Source: Tetmemena sp. SeJ-2015
Taxonomy: Eukaryota > Ciliophora > Spirotrichea > Sporadotrichida > Oxytrichidae
Length of the DNA stretch: 64,000 nt
Direction: 5' to 3'
Assembly: GCA_027382625.1 (NCBI GenBank)
Contig: JAJKFJ010022856.1
Span: forward strand, 1-64,000
A model generated the notes under the pieces. The model had not been told where the DNA came from, ran no database searches, and was given only the letters and a program-made list of their open reading frames with translations. Positions 1-10,605 of this stretch are shown piece by piece (the stretch's first letter is position 1; the number at the start of each line of letters is the position of its first letter). The translations under genes were made by a program, and so were the position numbers.

Positions 1-94
1 TTTTTTACTCGTGTTTTCTTAAATTGATTGTAAAAAAGATAAATTTTAAAAGAGTTTCCAAATAATTTTTTTTTTTAATTCCAAATCATAATAC

Positions 95-420
95 TAACTC
101 AACTCTAGAAAGTTATTGGCTACGTTCAGCCTGAAAAGCAAGTCTGATTCCAAACTTAAGCAGAAGAATCAAGCATCTTAATTGCAGACTTGATTTTAAG
201 ATCATCATCATTAAATTCTATACTCAAAAATTATACTTGACAGGCCCTCACACTAAAAGTAATATTATGAGGACTTGGTAGTTGGGGCTTGTGATGACTT
301 GATTGAAAATGTTAACAAATAGATAGACTTGATCAAGACTGAAGCTATCCAGTCCTAAAACCCTGAAAAGCTTAGTGCTGCTCAGCCAAGATTGAAGACT
401 GAGCATTTCTACTTAAAATT
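95..420 (+). CDS. unrecognised coding fragment at left edge
   Basis: Two open stretches in the ciliate code. The first, about 95-190, is Ser/Lys/Gln-rich (contains SDSKLKQKNQASQ) and runs into a TGA. The second, about 240-412, contains EDLVVGACDDLIENVNKQID followed by a Lys/Gln-rich tail, and looks like a helical segment. The frame changes between them across a T-rich stretch, as an IES would cause. No start or certain stop is visible, so this may be one or two MDSs of a gene that continues outside the window. Product unknown. Confidence 0.35.
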
Positions 421-638
421 TTAATTTAAAAAAATTTCCCCTTTAATTTTAAAAAGAAAAAAATATAGTGAATTCTATCAGTAATCTTAAAAATTGTCCA
501 CCTCTTGGAATTTCCTTAGCACATCATGAATGTCGCTCTTCCACATTTTTGTAGTTTTTTAGCCAAAATCAATACTTCTCCGCGATTCCCCTTACAACTC
601 AGATAATCTAGGCATTTTATCTAACCTCGAATGGTCAC

Positions 639-1215
639 TCAAAAGCACACTATTGATACAAAATTGTTTTTAATTCTGATTTAAATTTATATGATATCTT
701 TCTAGCATTTCAAAATATTCTCATCTAGATCTAAATACTCAGCTAGCTTCTTCTTATTCCCCTCATTCAATAAATCTTAAATGGAATAAAGAATTTATGA
801 TTATATAAAAAGATTGGAGTTTGCCAAAGATGAATGCCTCAATTTATTTTGAGAGTTTCCTAAATACTCTTAGGAATTGTTAAAAGCCTTATTTTTGAAC
901 AAACTTTCATTTCCTACCCCTCCATTATTCTATGTTGGTTTAAACTTTCTTATCTCAAAGTTAACCTGCGATTCAATCTATTGAATATCCTTTTGCAACA
1001 TATACTGAGAAGTTTGTGCAAAATCATTATAAGAATAATTTTCAACTATAAGAATTTTTGGGAGTGCAAAATCATGGCTCTTTGAAAATTCATCTCTTGC
1101 TCCTCTGTGACCCTTTCTTTAGCTTTTCTTCTTCTGACTGAACTCTATCCCTTTTCTTATGGTACTTTCTTTCAGGGCTCTTCCTAGAAGTTTGTCTCTT
1201 GCGTGATCAAGTTTA
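639..1215 (-). CDS. unrecognised Lys/Asn/Gln-rich protein, C-terminal segment
   Basis: One reading frame stays open for about 190 codons with TAA/TAG read as Gln and ends in TGA at 639-641. The upstream part is basic (KESTIRKGIEFSQKKKSQRK) and the rest is Asn/Ser/Gln-rich, typical of a disordered ciliate protein. No start is resolved; the frame is lost in AT-rich sequence near 1215-1330. No family recognised. Confidence 0.45.
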
Positions 1216-1449
1216 ATAATTTTTTTCAAGAATCCAGCTATTTTCTACTACTTCAACCTCAGCTATAATTAATATATATAATTCAATAAAAGTAAAAATT
1301 TATTTTTTTTCCCAAAATTTTTAAGGGTTAAAAATTTTATTCTTTTTGCTTCCTTATTATTATCAGCATTATAAGTTGCAAAATTATAACAATTTCTTAT
1401 TAATTTTGAATCAACTCTCTGAAAGAAACTTCATGCACAAAACAGCCTT

Positions 1450-1775
1450 AAGGATAGAGCCCCTATTCTGGCTACAGATTAATTAGATTAAGGTTGAGCT
1501 AGTGCCACGTTTAGTTATGCTACTGAGAAGGCTGATGAGGTTGGGATCCATTTTGTCTCAATCTTTGGTACTTCAATCTATTGGTCTAAGAGTTTTAAAC
1601 TGATCGATGAGAAGGCATAGTCGAATCTTAGGTAGGTTGAAGTTAGCTCAGAGCAGGCATAGATTGGTTCAGAGGAGAATTCAACTCAGTTTTTGAAATT
1701 TAGGGAAGCTTCCCTAGTTAAGAAAAGTATTAGTAAGTTGTTGCATTATGGCTATCTTAGTTCTTTTAAAAATTA
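1450..1775 (+). CDS. unrecognised coding fragment
   Basis: An open frame from about 1504 to 1775 reads as ordinary protein, with motifs such as EKADEVGIHFVSIFGTSIYW and FREASLVKKSISKLLHYGYL. An upstream piece with ATDQLDQG lies in another frame, so a small IES probably sits near 1495-1505. It is on the opposite strand to both neighbours and has no clear start or TGA stop. It could be an isolated MDS of a gene assembled from several places. Function unknown. Confidence 0.4.
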
Positions 1776-1784
1776 ATTTTTTTA

Positions 1785-3500
1785 ATTTTCTCCTCATCCA
1801 TTCTAACCACAAACTTATACTGATTTCGAAGTATCTACAACTCGTTTTCTTCCTGCTCATCCTTGGTGAGAGATGAAATATTTTTATTCTTGACTATCTT
1901 GATTATCTTTTTCTGAGATTTCCTCTGTTCCTTTGATTCATCCCTAGATTCTAGCTCTCCCATTACTTAAATTTCTTTCTGTGGGAAGTTAAGCAGAGTT
2001 CTGCCTTGAGTCTTGACTGCATCTCCCTCCAACTCATGGATCTCAATCAAGTGAGATAACGAGGGGATGCTATGGATCACCTAACTTAAAATTCGGCATA
2101 GGTAAAGATTTCCATAAATAAAGATACTTATTCTGGTGTCTTATGAAGTATTCAAGGGCAAGACGCTACTTGTGGTATTCATTATATTCTTCAAAAATTT
2201 TCTCTCCTTAGATTTCCTTTCGTCGATTAGCGACTTCTTTTTAACTTCCAGCTCTGGCAGTTTTCCAAGCACGAACTTCTCTTAGTTACTCACATTTAGT
2301 TTTCTCTATCTGGAAAGGTTTTTTGAAGACTGCAATAGTGCCTGAGTTGTGAATTGGCCCTTCTTCTTCTAAGTAAAAAAGTACCAAATCAATATCAAAT
2401 TTTAATTTTCTATTTCATTTATATTGATAACATATTCTAAGTCTCTTACTCCGTGTCTGATTCGTCCTCTCTATCTTTATTTTCAAAAGATCCATTAATG
2501 ATGTGATGATGAGCCTTTCCAGTATATAGATTCATGATTTTGAGTCTTATCATTCTCTCATGGCCTCTGGCTTCAAAATTAATCTTGTCGAGTTATCTCC
2601 AAATCATATGATTCAGGTATGAATTCACCTACTGAATTGAATCTATTGCAGTAGTTTGTTTGATCTTTAAATTTATAAGTAACATTAAGTGATAATCTAA
2701 AATGCTAGGTCCCCAGGCATCAACTTCCTCATCTTAAAGGTCTAAATTCATTAGCAGCTTCTGCTTTCTTTGGAGAATTAGTTTCTCCCTTTCTAATTGA
2801 TCTACAAATGAGTGCTTGAATATAGTCTCATTCTAAACTTATAGTTGCTTTTGATAAGGTACTAGTCCTCATAATTTAAAAGTCTTTGAAAATTTTAAAA
2901 AATCCTCCCTGAATTCCTTGGCTCCAAATTTTACTATTTGAGGTTTTCCTTAGAACAACCCATCGAGATGCAGCTCTCTGGGTACAGATTGCTAAGTGCG
3001 GCTGGTTAAATAATCTTAGGGACAATGAAATCTCTCTCCTTGATCTTACTCTTGATAATTTACTGTATTTTTGGATTAAGCTGCTCTTTTTAATTCTACA
3101 AACGGTTATTCAATTTGATGCTCTCTTGAGCCCAGAGGATTCAATGCGTTTGAGATTTTATAGCTCCTAGTCATAGGTGACATTACGAAGCCACATTAGA
3201 ATTTTTCCTTCTTAATGCTAGTTTCTTCAAGCAAAATGCCTGATTTTAAAAATTTATTAAGATAATGAGATATCTATTATGGAATTTTTTTATTTTTGAG
3301 GTGAACCTTAAAACTTAGGCCCTTTGATGGGAGTCTCATTGGAAAAGAGAGTGGTCATATCTGAAATCATCCTCCTAGTAGGTCTTTTATAAGGCTTATT
3401 GAAATTAACAACCCACTTTTTTTTAATTGGTTTTAAGCTGTTTCACTCAATACTGGATTTTAAATAGGAATCATAGCATTAGATTGCATGTCCCAAATTG
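1785..3500 (-). CDS. large unrecognised conserved-looking protein, multi-MDS
   Basis: Successive minus-strand frames give one long protein. In order: a segment with KWVVNFNKPYKRPTRRM (about 3390-3320), one with VPRELHLDGLFQGKPQIVKF, a helical segment with FVDQLEREKLILQRKQKLL, and an EEEGPIHNSGTIAVFKKPFQ segment. A Lys/Glu-rich C-terminal part with KSQKKIIKIVKNKN follows. Frame changes and in-frame TGAs near 2060, 2870 and 3400 mark probable IESs. One candidate pointer, ATGGATC, occurs at 2036-2042 and 2071-2077, but deleting between these copies does not restore the frame, so that junction is unresolved. No family recognised. Confidence 0.5.
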
Positions 3501-3795
3501 GCCCTTGCGGAGAAAAGCTATTTAACTTATTTATAAAATGTAAGAATTTTAAAGCTGCCGATAATTCCACCAGATAATTTCGACAGTCGTTTAAAATTAT
3601 AATTTTATATCATAAATAAATAAAGTTTACGTGAGTTTAGTTATTAATTTAGAATTTCTGTATAGTACTAATCTAAATTGGCCAAGCTGTTGGGTCTATT
3701 AGGATTGAATATAAACAATTGACTTTATGTGAGGAATTTAATTTAATGAAAAATATTCCGAAACTGTAGAGTTTAAGATTCTCCAAATTTTTCTG
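3500..3795. other. AT-rich gap, nothing recognised
   Basis: AT-rich sequence between the C-terminus of one minus-strand gene and the N-terminal part of the previous one. No convincing coding stretch, repeat or RNA gene seen. It probably contains spacer plus IES sequence. Confidence 0.4.
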
Positions 3796-4455
3796 TCATT
3801 TAATTATTGCTTGCCCCACTAATTTCTCTTTAATCATCTAGCTTAAACTCAAATGGATTCGATATTGTTTGCTTTAATCTCTTTGGACTTTCAGTATTCT
3901 TCCTTTATTGATGATATTCATTATAAATTGCTTAAATAAAAATTGAGGAGGAGGGGCCACCACAGCTTTATTGGTAATAATGTTTGTTGGCGATTTAGTA
4001 ATCTTGACTTATATGTAGTTACTGTAACTGCTCTCTTGACTCTTTCTGGCCTCCTTAATCTAAGTCTAAGAGTTATTATTTTGGCCTTAAAGCTACTAAT
4101 TTTGTATCTTGGCGAGCATCTCCTTATTCTACTCATCAATTTTAGACTAAATCTGCTTCTTATAGAGCTCGAAATTATAGTAGAACTAATAATTATAGTT
4201 ACTTTAAATGCTACTACTATGAAAGAGAAAGCTAGGAAGCTTCAAGAATTGGAGGCTAGATCACAGCATTCTTTGATTTAGGCGAGTTGCCCCCTCTCTT
4301 TCAGGGTTGTTGAATTTAGAACTAGGACTCACTCTACTGCTTACACTAACTGGTACCCCTTATTCTTCTATTGCATAAATTCCTATTCAAGAACAGAATC
4401 AATCTCAAAAACTTTCACTTTCTGAACGACTCTATCCTAACTTTCAAAACTAAAA
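3796..4455 (-). CDS. coiled-coil, Gln-rich unrecognised protein
   Basis: The minus strand is open from about 4455 with KVFEIDSVLEQEFMQQKNKG, then changes frame twice. It continues through a Gln/Lys coiled coil (KKQIQSKIDEQNKEMLAKIQ) and a proline patch (VVAPPPQF), ending in TGA at 3796-3798. The plus-strand ORF over the same bases is hydrophobic and looks like a shadow. Probable IESs lie near 4320 and 4240. The start is not visible. Function unknown. Confidence 0.45.
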
Positions 4456-4499
4456 AGTTTAAATATTTCTTGGAATGATTTATTATTGTGCTAAAAAGA

Positions 4500-5370
4500 C
4501 CTATTCTATGTTGATGGACTTTATCTAAACCTTGCAGACTAAGGAGTCTCCGCAGCTTACAGAAGGGGCCAGAATCTATTTAGTGGTTGAATTTTTTAAT
4601 ATTATGGGGCAACACTGCCTCACTCTTCTCGTGCTGAATAATCCCACTATCACTTCTGCCGTTATGAGACTGAAACTTTCTAACCATGTTTTACTTGTTC
4701 TTATTCAGATTAACTATCATTCCACTTATCCCTGGTATGCCTCTTAGTTTTTTAACCATCAATAGGCTTTGGGAGCTGTTATTGTTCATGTTGGAGGGTC
4801 TCTTATAGGAACTAAATACTGTCTTCCTTTGACAATGCAATAATCACATGTAGCAAATTTAATTGTGATGACTTGTAGAGTCGGGACTTACACTTCTAGT
4901 TACATTTAAGCTCAATACCGGTACTCTACTAAACCCGCAGCTCTCATCTGCTCATCCATGATAACTTTATTACTTAGTAGTGATTAAGTTAGTTCCTTAC
5001 CCCCTTTGTTTTAAACTTACTTCCAACAATTTAGCTATCCTTGGTGAACTTAATTTGAAATTGTGAGTGTGAGTTAGAGTCGGAGAGTAACTTCACTTGC
5101 TTGTGATCTTCTAAATTGTGAGAACTCTCTAGTTTATACTTCTGATTGTAAGCCTGGAAATCGCTTTCTCTCTTGAAAAGAATTTGCTAAGTGTACTGCT
5201 TGTGATGATTGGGGGCTTTAATAGCCAACTATCTTAAATATTGATCTAAACGAAATAGATAAAGTAAATCTTTCTCTGTCACTCTAAGTTGGAATGTAGT
5301 ATTACTAGTCTTGGTTATTTAGAAAAATATACGATTACTTGTATGAAAACTAAAACATAAATTGATTATG
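4500..5370 (+). CDS. possible Cys-rich surface-type protein, fragmented
   Basis: Several short plus-strand frames are Cys-rich, for example FCRYETETFQPCFTC near 4650 and CDLLNCENSLVYTSDCKPGN near 5105-5160, followed by KEFAKCTACDDWGL. The spacing of cysteines resembles the furin-like/EGF-like repeats of ciliate surface proteins. The frame changes every few hundred bases, and several alternative frames are also open, so the true path is not resolved. Treat as a tentative gene. Confidence 0.3.
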
Positions 5371-5374
5371 ATCA

Positions 5375-5640
5375 GCTGATTGCCACTATTCTTCCATCTA
5401 TGGATAATTGACCTCATCAAGGGGGTTTCCATCCTCATCTCTTCCCTCGGGCTCTTCATAATTCTCGAAGCTTCATTTAGGTCATCTACTCCTTCTATAT
5501 ATATAGCATCTCCATCTAGGTTCTCTTCAACTATTCTTTCGAAATTCTAATCGAAGGTTCTTTCTACTTGCTCATATTCAAATCCATCTTAAAATTTTGC
5601 AATGGACTTTCCTCTAATAATAAATGTCCCTCATCCAGTT
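5375..5640 (-). CDS. possible acidic coding fragment
   Basis: Minus-strand frames read as an acidic protein: EQVERTFDQNFERIVEENLD and, after a one-base change of frame, NYEEPEGRDEDGNPLDEVNY. The shift would fit a small IES near 5455. No start or stop is certain and the plus strand is also open here, so strand assignment is weak. Confidence 0.3.
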
Positions 5641-7060
5641 GCAGTTAATCATCCAGATTAAGTAAAATAATTACCTTTCTTTTATTTAGATAGGGGTTAT
5701 ACTCTTGAAGCTCTGTTTAACTTATTTCCTTTTCCGTTTTTTACAAATCACTTTCTTGTTTAACTACCTCTGTGTGGTTTGATTGTTAACTATGTCTCAT
5801 TAGATTTGAATTGTGTTAGATTTAAGTTTAGTTCTTGACTTTATTGGTCTTATTTTTGGTTTTAGAGTCTTAACTCTTGTTTAAGTGGCCTTCTTGATTT
5901 TAGATGATTGTTGTTCCATGGAAAAATTGCTCCCTTAATTAAATATTACAATTGGACTAATTGAGTGACTTTTTTCAACAGTTGCATATTTTCTTAATCT
6001 TTTAAAGCTAATTTGCAATTTAATTTCATTCAATTTTTTTTATTCATTTACATTCTCTCTTTAAAATGAACAAGGAGATGATTGAGTGGAAAATTAGACT
6101 TTAATGCAAGCTTAAATTTGGATTTGAAATTTAAAGTTAGATAATTATTGTAGAATTTAAAGATTTCTATTTAAAAAAAAGAAATTTATTTTTATAATTA
6201 TTTTTCCAAAAAAAAAGAGGTTTATTCCCCTTCTTGAAGGTACTTAAGATAATATTTAAGAAAAGATTTTAAAACTTGAATGGTAAGTTATAGTGCATTA
6301 ATCCCCATTTCTAAAATAGGACAAAATAATTTAAATTAAAAAAATAAATAAGAATAGAGTTTTTTAAAGTTTAATTGTTTTCCAATTTCTTTATTTTAGA
6401 ATTCTCAATTATTCTCTTAGGGGTTTTCTCATAAAAAATAATTTTGGATGTTTTTTGCTAATTAACTTCGAAAATAATATTTCGGAAATTCTTAAAATTC
6501 CCAAACTTCAAATAAAGACGCTTTTAAGAGCTATAGGTTTGTAGCCATTTTTTAATTCTTTATTTAGAAAATAAAAAATTTATTTTAAATTAAAATTTTT
6601 AGAAAAAATTTGCTAAATGACGACTTTAACAAATTTTTCTGATAGGAGAAAAAGAACTATCATTGTTTCTAATAGAGTTATCTATTTTTAAAAAAAGGAT
6701 TTTCATTTGCCCTTTTTTATATTAGAAAAAATTTTCACTTTAATACCATATTCATTATAAAGGAGAAAGCATATTAAATAATTTATCAGCAAAATAATAA
6801 TAAAAAAGCTTATTAAGTTATTTGTTTTCCATTACTTCATAATTTCTTGTAAAAATAGAAAATATTTGCAATAAACTACCTTATTTTCTTATGAAATGAA
6901 ATAGAGTATTTTTTAGAAGAATAAAATGGCATTGATCAATAAACTTAAAATTTTATTTATTTACTTTCAAATAAAAAAATAACTCTTGAGAGTGATAAAT
7001 TCTCATTAGAAATAAATTGCCTAATTTATAGGGAAATTGTTTTTTTGCATAAAATATTTA
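5640..7060. other. AT-rich region with little or no coding sequence
   Basis: From about 5950 to 7060 the sequence is strongly AT-rich with many A and T runs and no credible long protein. A short T-rich plus-strand stretch at about 5685-5830 (with PLCGLIVNYVSL) could be a stray MDS. No tRNA, tandem repeat or transposase seen. This is the largest apparently non-coding block in the window and probably germline-limited spacer. Confidence 0.5.
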
Positions 7061-7074
7061 ATTTTCCTTTTCAG

Positions 7075-7540
7075 GAAGAATCCTCTTTGCACTATAGCTT
7101 TAAGTAGCAAGAGTTGAGCTTTGTCAATTCAAATTCGCTTTCGAGAGTGAGTGTTAAGGATTTCATTGGCTTTCTCCGAACCAGTAGTCTAATGAGTATT
7201 GGTTGAGTAATCCGTTTTCAATTTAATCTCTATCTCCATTATTTGAAGAAGAGATTAAAGCGTTTGGAATGATTTCACTGTTGAAAGTGTTGTCTCTATT
7301 TCTCTCTTCAAAGAATGTAGTTTCCTCCATTTATTGATCGAACTAATCTAGCACCAAAGTATTGGTGCTTTGGATATTCTAGTTGTAGACTAGAGTACTA
7401 TGGAAGCTAAAGTCATTTTGGTGGTAGTAGTAGGAGTTGGAGTTTTATAAGAGAGAAGCAGAATTTTCATTTTGCTAAAGTGCTTAGTTTTAGCAAGAGT
7501 ATAGTATTCTTCAATAAAAGATAATACCAAAAATAATATC
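7075..7540 (+). CDS. unrecognised coding fragments
   Basis: Three consecutive plus-strand stretches read as protein in different frames: SLHYSFKQQELSFVNSNSLS, then NPFSIQSLSPLFEEEIKAFG, then FIDRTNLAPKYWCFGYSSCR with a Gly/Ser-rich continuation. Each frame ends at a TGA and the next begins nearby, which fits IES interruption. No start, stop or family is clear. Confidence 0.35.
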
Positions 7541-7789
7541 TTTTTGAATGGCACGAAATATTTAAAGAGAAGAATAAAGCTTGATGAAAATTTTAAGAAA
7601 TTCCACTACTTTTGAACTAGGTTTTTTAAGAATATCAAATTTTATCTATTATTTTTCTTAATTTAAAAGATTGGCTTAAACCTTTAATTCTGATAGCTTG
7701 AATTAGTCATATTTTAGTTAATTTTTTATAGTAAAAATGAAATAATAAATTCCTAAATTATTTAGCTTATCCTACTTTTATGATAATTG

Positions 7790-8671
7790 CATATGATCCC
7801 AGCTTAATTGGTCAGCTTCCTCTTCTTCCTATCGTGAGATATTTTCAACAGGCAAGTTGGTTAAATCTTAGAAGAAAGGATTAGAATTATCCGCTAGCAC
7901 ATTAGAGCGCATTTAATAGTCAGATTCATCGATATTAGATGAGCTCCTAGTGTCTGAGTTCTTTCTCTTCTTGTAAGGACCTCTTTTTGAGGGGCCTTGC
8001 CTTTTAAGTGGGTAGTTGTTCTTACGGGTTTTCTTAATCTTATTGCTAGCTCCTTTTCTTCTTCCTTTGATCATACTTGTTCGGTTTTAATCCTCTCCTT
8101 CTTCTTAAAGGCCATAGATTATCTCATATAATAATAAAAACAGAAGGGAAAAAAAATAAGCCAATTTAATTTTCATCCACCAGTGAGTTAAGATCTCGTG
8201 ATTTAATTTCCTTCATTAATTCAGCTATATAATTAATTAATAAAGATTCCCCCTTCTTGTTGTTAATTGATATAGGAATAATATTTGAATCTGTAATAAT
8301 TAATCTATTGGATCCACAATGATCATTCTTACTTATTAGCTCCGAGTGAAAGATAAATAAAAATGAAGGCAGTTTCTTCCATCGTCATTGACATCCTCAG
8401 TCCTTCTGTCTGGCATACTTGGAGATTGATTACCATGATTGTAGATTTGGGAAGCATTAGTTTCCTGTTTAAAACTATTTTAAAACACTTTCAAGACTCT
8501 TACCTCGTTTTCATAAAGTAAAATTAATTTAAAAATTTTCCTGTTAAGTTCTCCTTTGTTTTTAAGTATTCGAACAGCTCTATAAATAAATATATTCTCT
8601 TCTGACTTCTGACCATTTATAATATCTCTTTCTTTCAATATAAAATTATAAGAAGTAATCTGTTCAAACAT
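7790..8671 (-). CDS. unrecognised protein with basic Lys/Arg-rich centre
   Basis: Starts at ATG 8671 (MFEQITSYNFILKERD). It continues past in-frame TAA into a polar stretch, then a well-formed segment with SNRLIITDSNIIPISINNKK and NYIAELMKEIKSRDLNSLVD. Removing a 49-bp IES joins this in frame to IIYGLQEEGED and a strongly basic region (KNNYPLKRQGPSKRGPYKKR). An acidic tail with RQEEEEADQLSW follows. A second unresolved frame change lies near 8345. The C-terminus is uncertain because the frame stays open to a TGA at 7511-7513. The basic patch suggests nucleic-acid or nuclear localisation, as inference only. Confidence 0.5.
8128..8176. other. IES, 49 bp including one pointer copy, pointer TCAT
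   Basis: TCAT occurs at 8124-8127 and 8173-8176. Deleting one copy plus the intervening AT-rich DNA joins ...SLVDE to IIYGLQEEGED... on the minus strand in frame. The pointer is short, so exact edges are less certain than elsewhere. Confidence 0.5.
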
Positions 8672-8723
8672 GCTTAGAGCAATTTAGACCAATAAGATTA
8701 ATGATTTTGTTTTTAATCCCCAC

Positions 8724-9842
8724 TCACTCTCTTAAAAAGTTGTAGAATTTTTAAATACCAAATTATTCAATTCCAAATAGCAAATGGTAAAAGGATTCAG
8801 AAAAGTCTTTTCGCCAGGAATTAAACATTATAAAAATAAGAATCTTATTATATAGTATTTACAATTCAGTTTACTCAAACATTTACTTTAGTTCGTGCTA
8901 TTAAACTCTGTCCGGCTATAGCCCCTATCTTCGGCGTCCTAGCTATCCTTATTCTTTTGATTTCCTTCCAGTTTTGCCTTCTACACACTACGGTTGCTTT
9001 TAATTAGTGGTTGCATTTTCATTTCCGTTGCTTCTCGCCCTAATCAGATGCTTCTTACTGATTTAAACTGCTGCAGTAGTCTGAGGAACTTTGAATTGCT
9101 GCAAATTGTGCTTCTTAAATATTTTCTAAGCTTCCACAGATTCCTACCCTAGTTGCTCATATAGCTATTGCCTTTGAAGTTGTTTTTGCTGCTCAAAGTA
9201 AAGGTAATGCTAAGCTATCGAGTTTTCATTTTAGATATTTAAAGGGATATTATAGTAAAAATAGATTAAATAATTTAATCAAGCAACAAAAGATAATTCA
9301 AATTAATGAATAAAAAGAGCAACCCTTTTTAGCAAATATTTTCTTGAATTTGATTCTGAGGGAGAAAACTTTATCTTTACTATGATCTTTGAGGTTTATC
9401 GGGGGACTAAAATGGAGCTTTTTGATTTGGAATTATATTGATGTAGCTCGAAGTCAGATCTCTAAGTGGCTGCTTTTTAGCAACCTTCGGTTTTTAAAAT
9501 TATTAGTACTTAGTGACTTGAGAATAAGGACTGGCCTTCAGGTCTTCATTAGGAGATACATAAGCTCTTGCTGCTGAACCCTAAGAGTTCAAATTATCAA
9601 TTCCTGATATGCTATGAACTCCAGAGAGGGGATTTTTGTGGTCATCAAATAAAATAAGAGTCAGATTTACTGAGCAGATTTGAGGGAACCTGGGGACTAA
9701 ACTTGTTTCCAATGCCGCAGTTCTGCATAGCACTGATATAATTTAATCTTATAACATTTATTTTGATAAGATTTAGTACATGCTTTTGCTTTTTGTTTTC
9801 CTGTCCTATCACACTCTTAGTAGGATTCTCCCCTCTAGTCAT
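8724..9842 (-). CDS. unrecognised Gln/Lys-rich disordered protein
   Basis: Starts at ATG 9842 (MTRGENPTKSVIGQENKK). After an AT-rich interruption it continues with CGIGNKFSPQVPSNLLSK, then GVHSISGIDNLNSQGSAARA and YVSPNEDLKASPYSQVTKYQ. The C-terminal half is Gln-rich and basic (KQLQRQQLYEQLGQE, KTGRKSKEQGQLGRRRQG) and ends in TGA at 8724-8726. AT-rich stretches near 9650-9780 and 9230-9330 are probable IESs. No domain recognised; composition suggests a disordered regulatory or cytoskeletal protein. Its stop lies about 50 bp from the start codon of the next minus-strand gene. Confidence 0.5.
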
Positions 9843-9889
9843 TCATGTTTGTTTAACTCTCTGTACTGTTTTATTTAGAGACTTAGAGA

Positions 9890-10560
9890 CCACTTTACTT
9901 TTCTATCTTAGACCTTAGACATCAGTTCTATGAGTCAAGTCCTTTTCCTTTTGAAAGAGTCTCGCCTGAATTTATGGATGAAAATTCTCTTTGTTGTTTG
10001 AGAAATCTTGCAATTCCGGCTTTATCTAGCTGTAGCTTAGTCTGAGCTAAATGTCGTCGCAGTCATCAATCATTTATTTAAAAGTGGGTACAGGAGAACC
10101 CTTCGTATTCGCAAAGTTCATTTGGTTTAAGTTTTCTTATCTCAATGGCCCTAAACTTTGGTTGTCTCTATGTTCTGAAAATGGTTTATTCGTGGAAAAT
10201 TTTCCATCAGCGAGGTTGCAATAAGGTCCGTGGCAAGCATCTTATTGGGCTTGGCATTTAAAAGCGGATCCTTAGAATCTGGACAATTAAGCCAGCGTTT
10301 AGTTTAAAAGAGCTTTAGTGTCACTTAGTTCTTTCTTGATAAAATTCATCTCATTGAGGATACTCTGCTGCTAATCCTTGCTCTCAGTGTTAAATATAGG
10401 ATGCTCAACTTGCTTTGAACTTTTGCTTCATCTACTACTGGTCTCTAACGCCTCTTTCTAAATTTATCATCGATCTCTTTAAAAGACCTTTGAGAAGAAT
10501 TTTAATTGAGGCCATACTCGTGTTAAGACTTGCTAAGATTTTCTTAAATTAGCTTCTTAT
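9890..10560 (+). CDS. unrecognised protein, possible membrane segment
   Basis: Plus-strand frames give HQFYESSPFPFERVSPEFMD (about 9920-9980), then from about 10050 a longer stretch with QKWVQENPSYSQSSFGLSFL, a hydrophobic run FLISMALNFGCLYVLKMVYS, and RGKHLIGLGIQKRILRIWTI. That ends at TGA 10337-10339; a further frame may continue to about 10420. Codon endings are unusually T-rich compared with the flanking minus-strand genes. No start is resolved. Function unknown. Confidence 0.4.
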
Positions 10561-10605
10561 TTTACTTCTCTGTCATTTTCTCTTCAAATGAGCGTTAATG
10601 CTTCC

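Noticed and set aside
2036..2077. ATGGATC direct repeat as a resolved IES pointer
   Set aside because: Deleting 35 bp between the copies does not restore the frame, so either another shift is involved or the repeat is coincidental.
8176..8345. Receiver-domain (two-component) identity for the segment with LIITDSN
   Set aside because: The short match to a receiver phospho-acceptor strand is not followed by the expected MP motif or other receiver landmarks.
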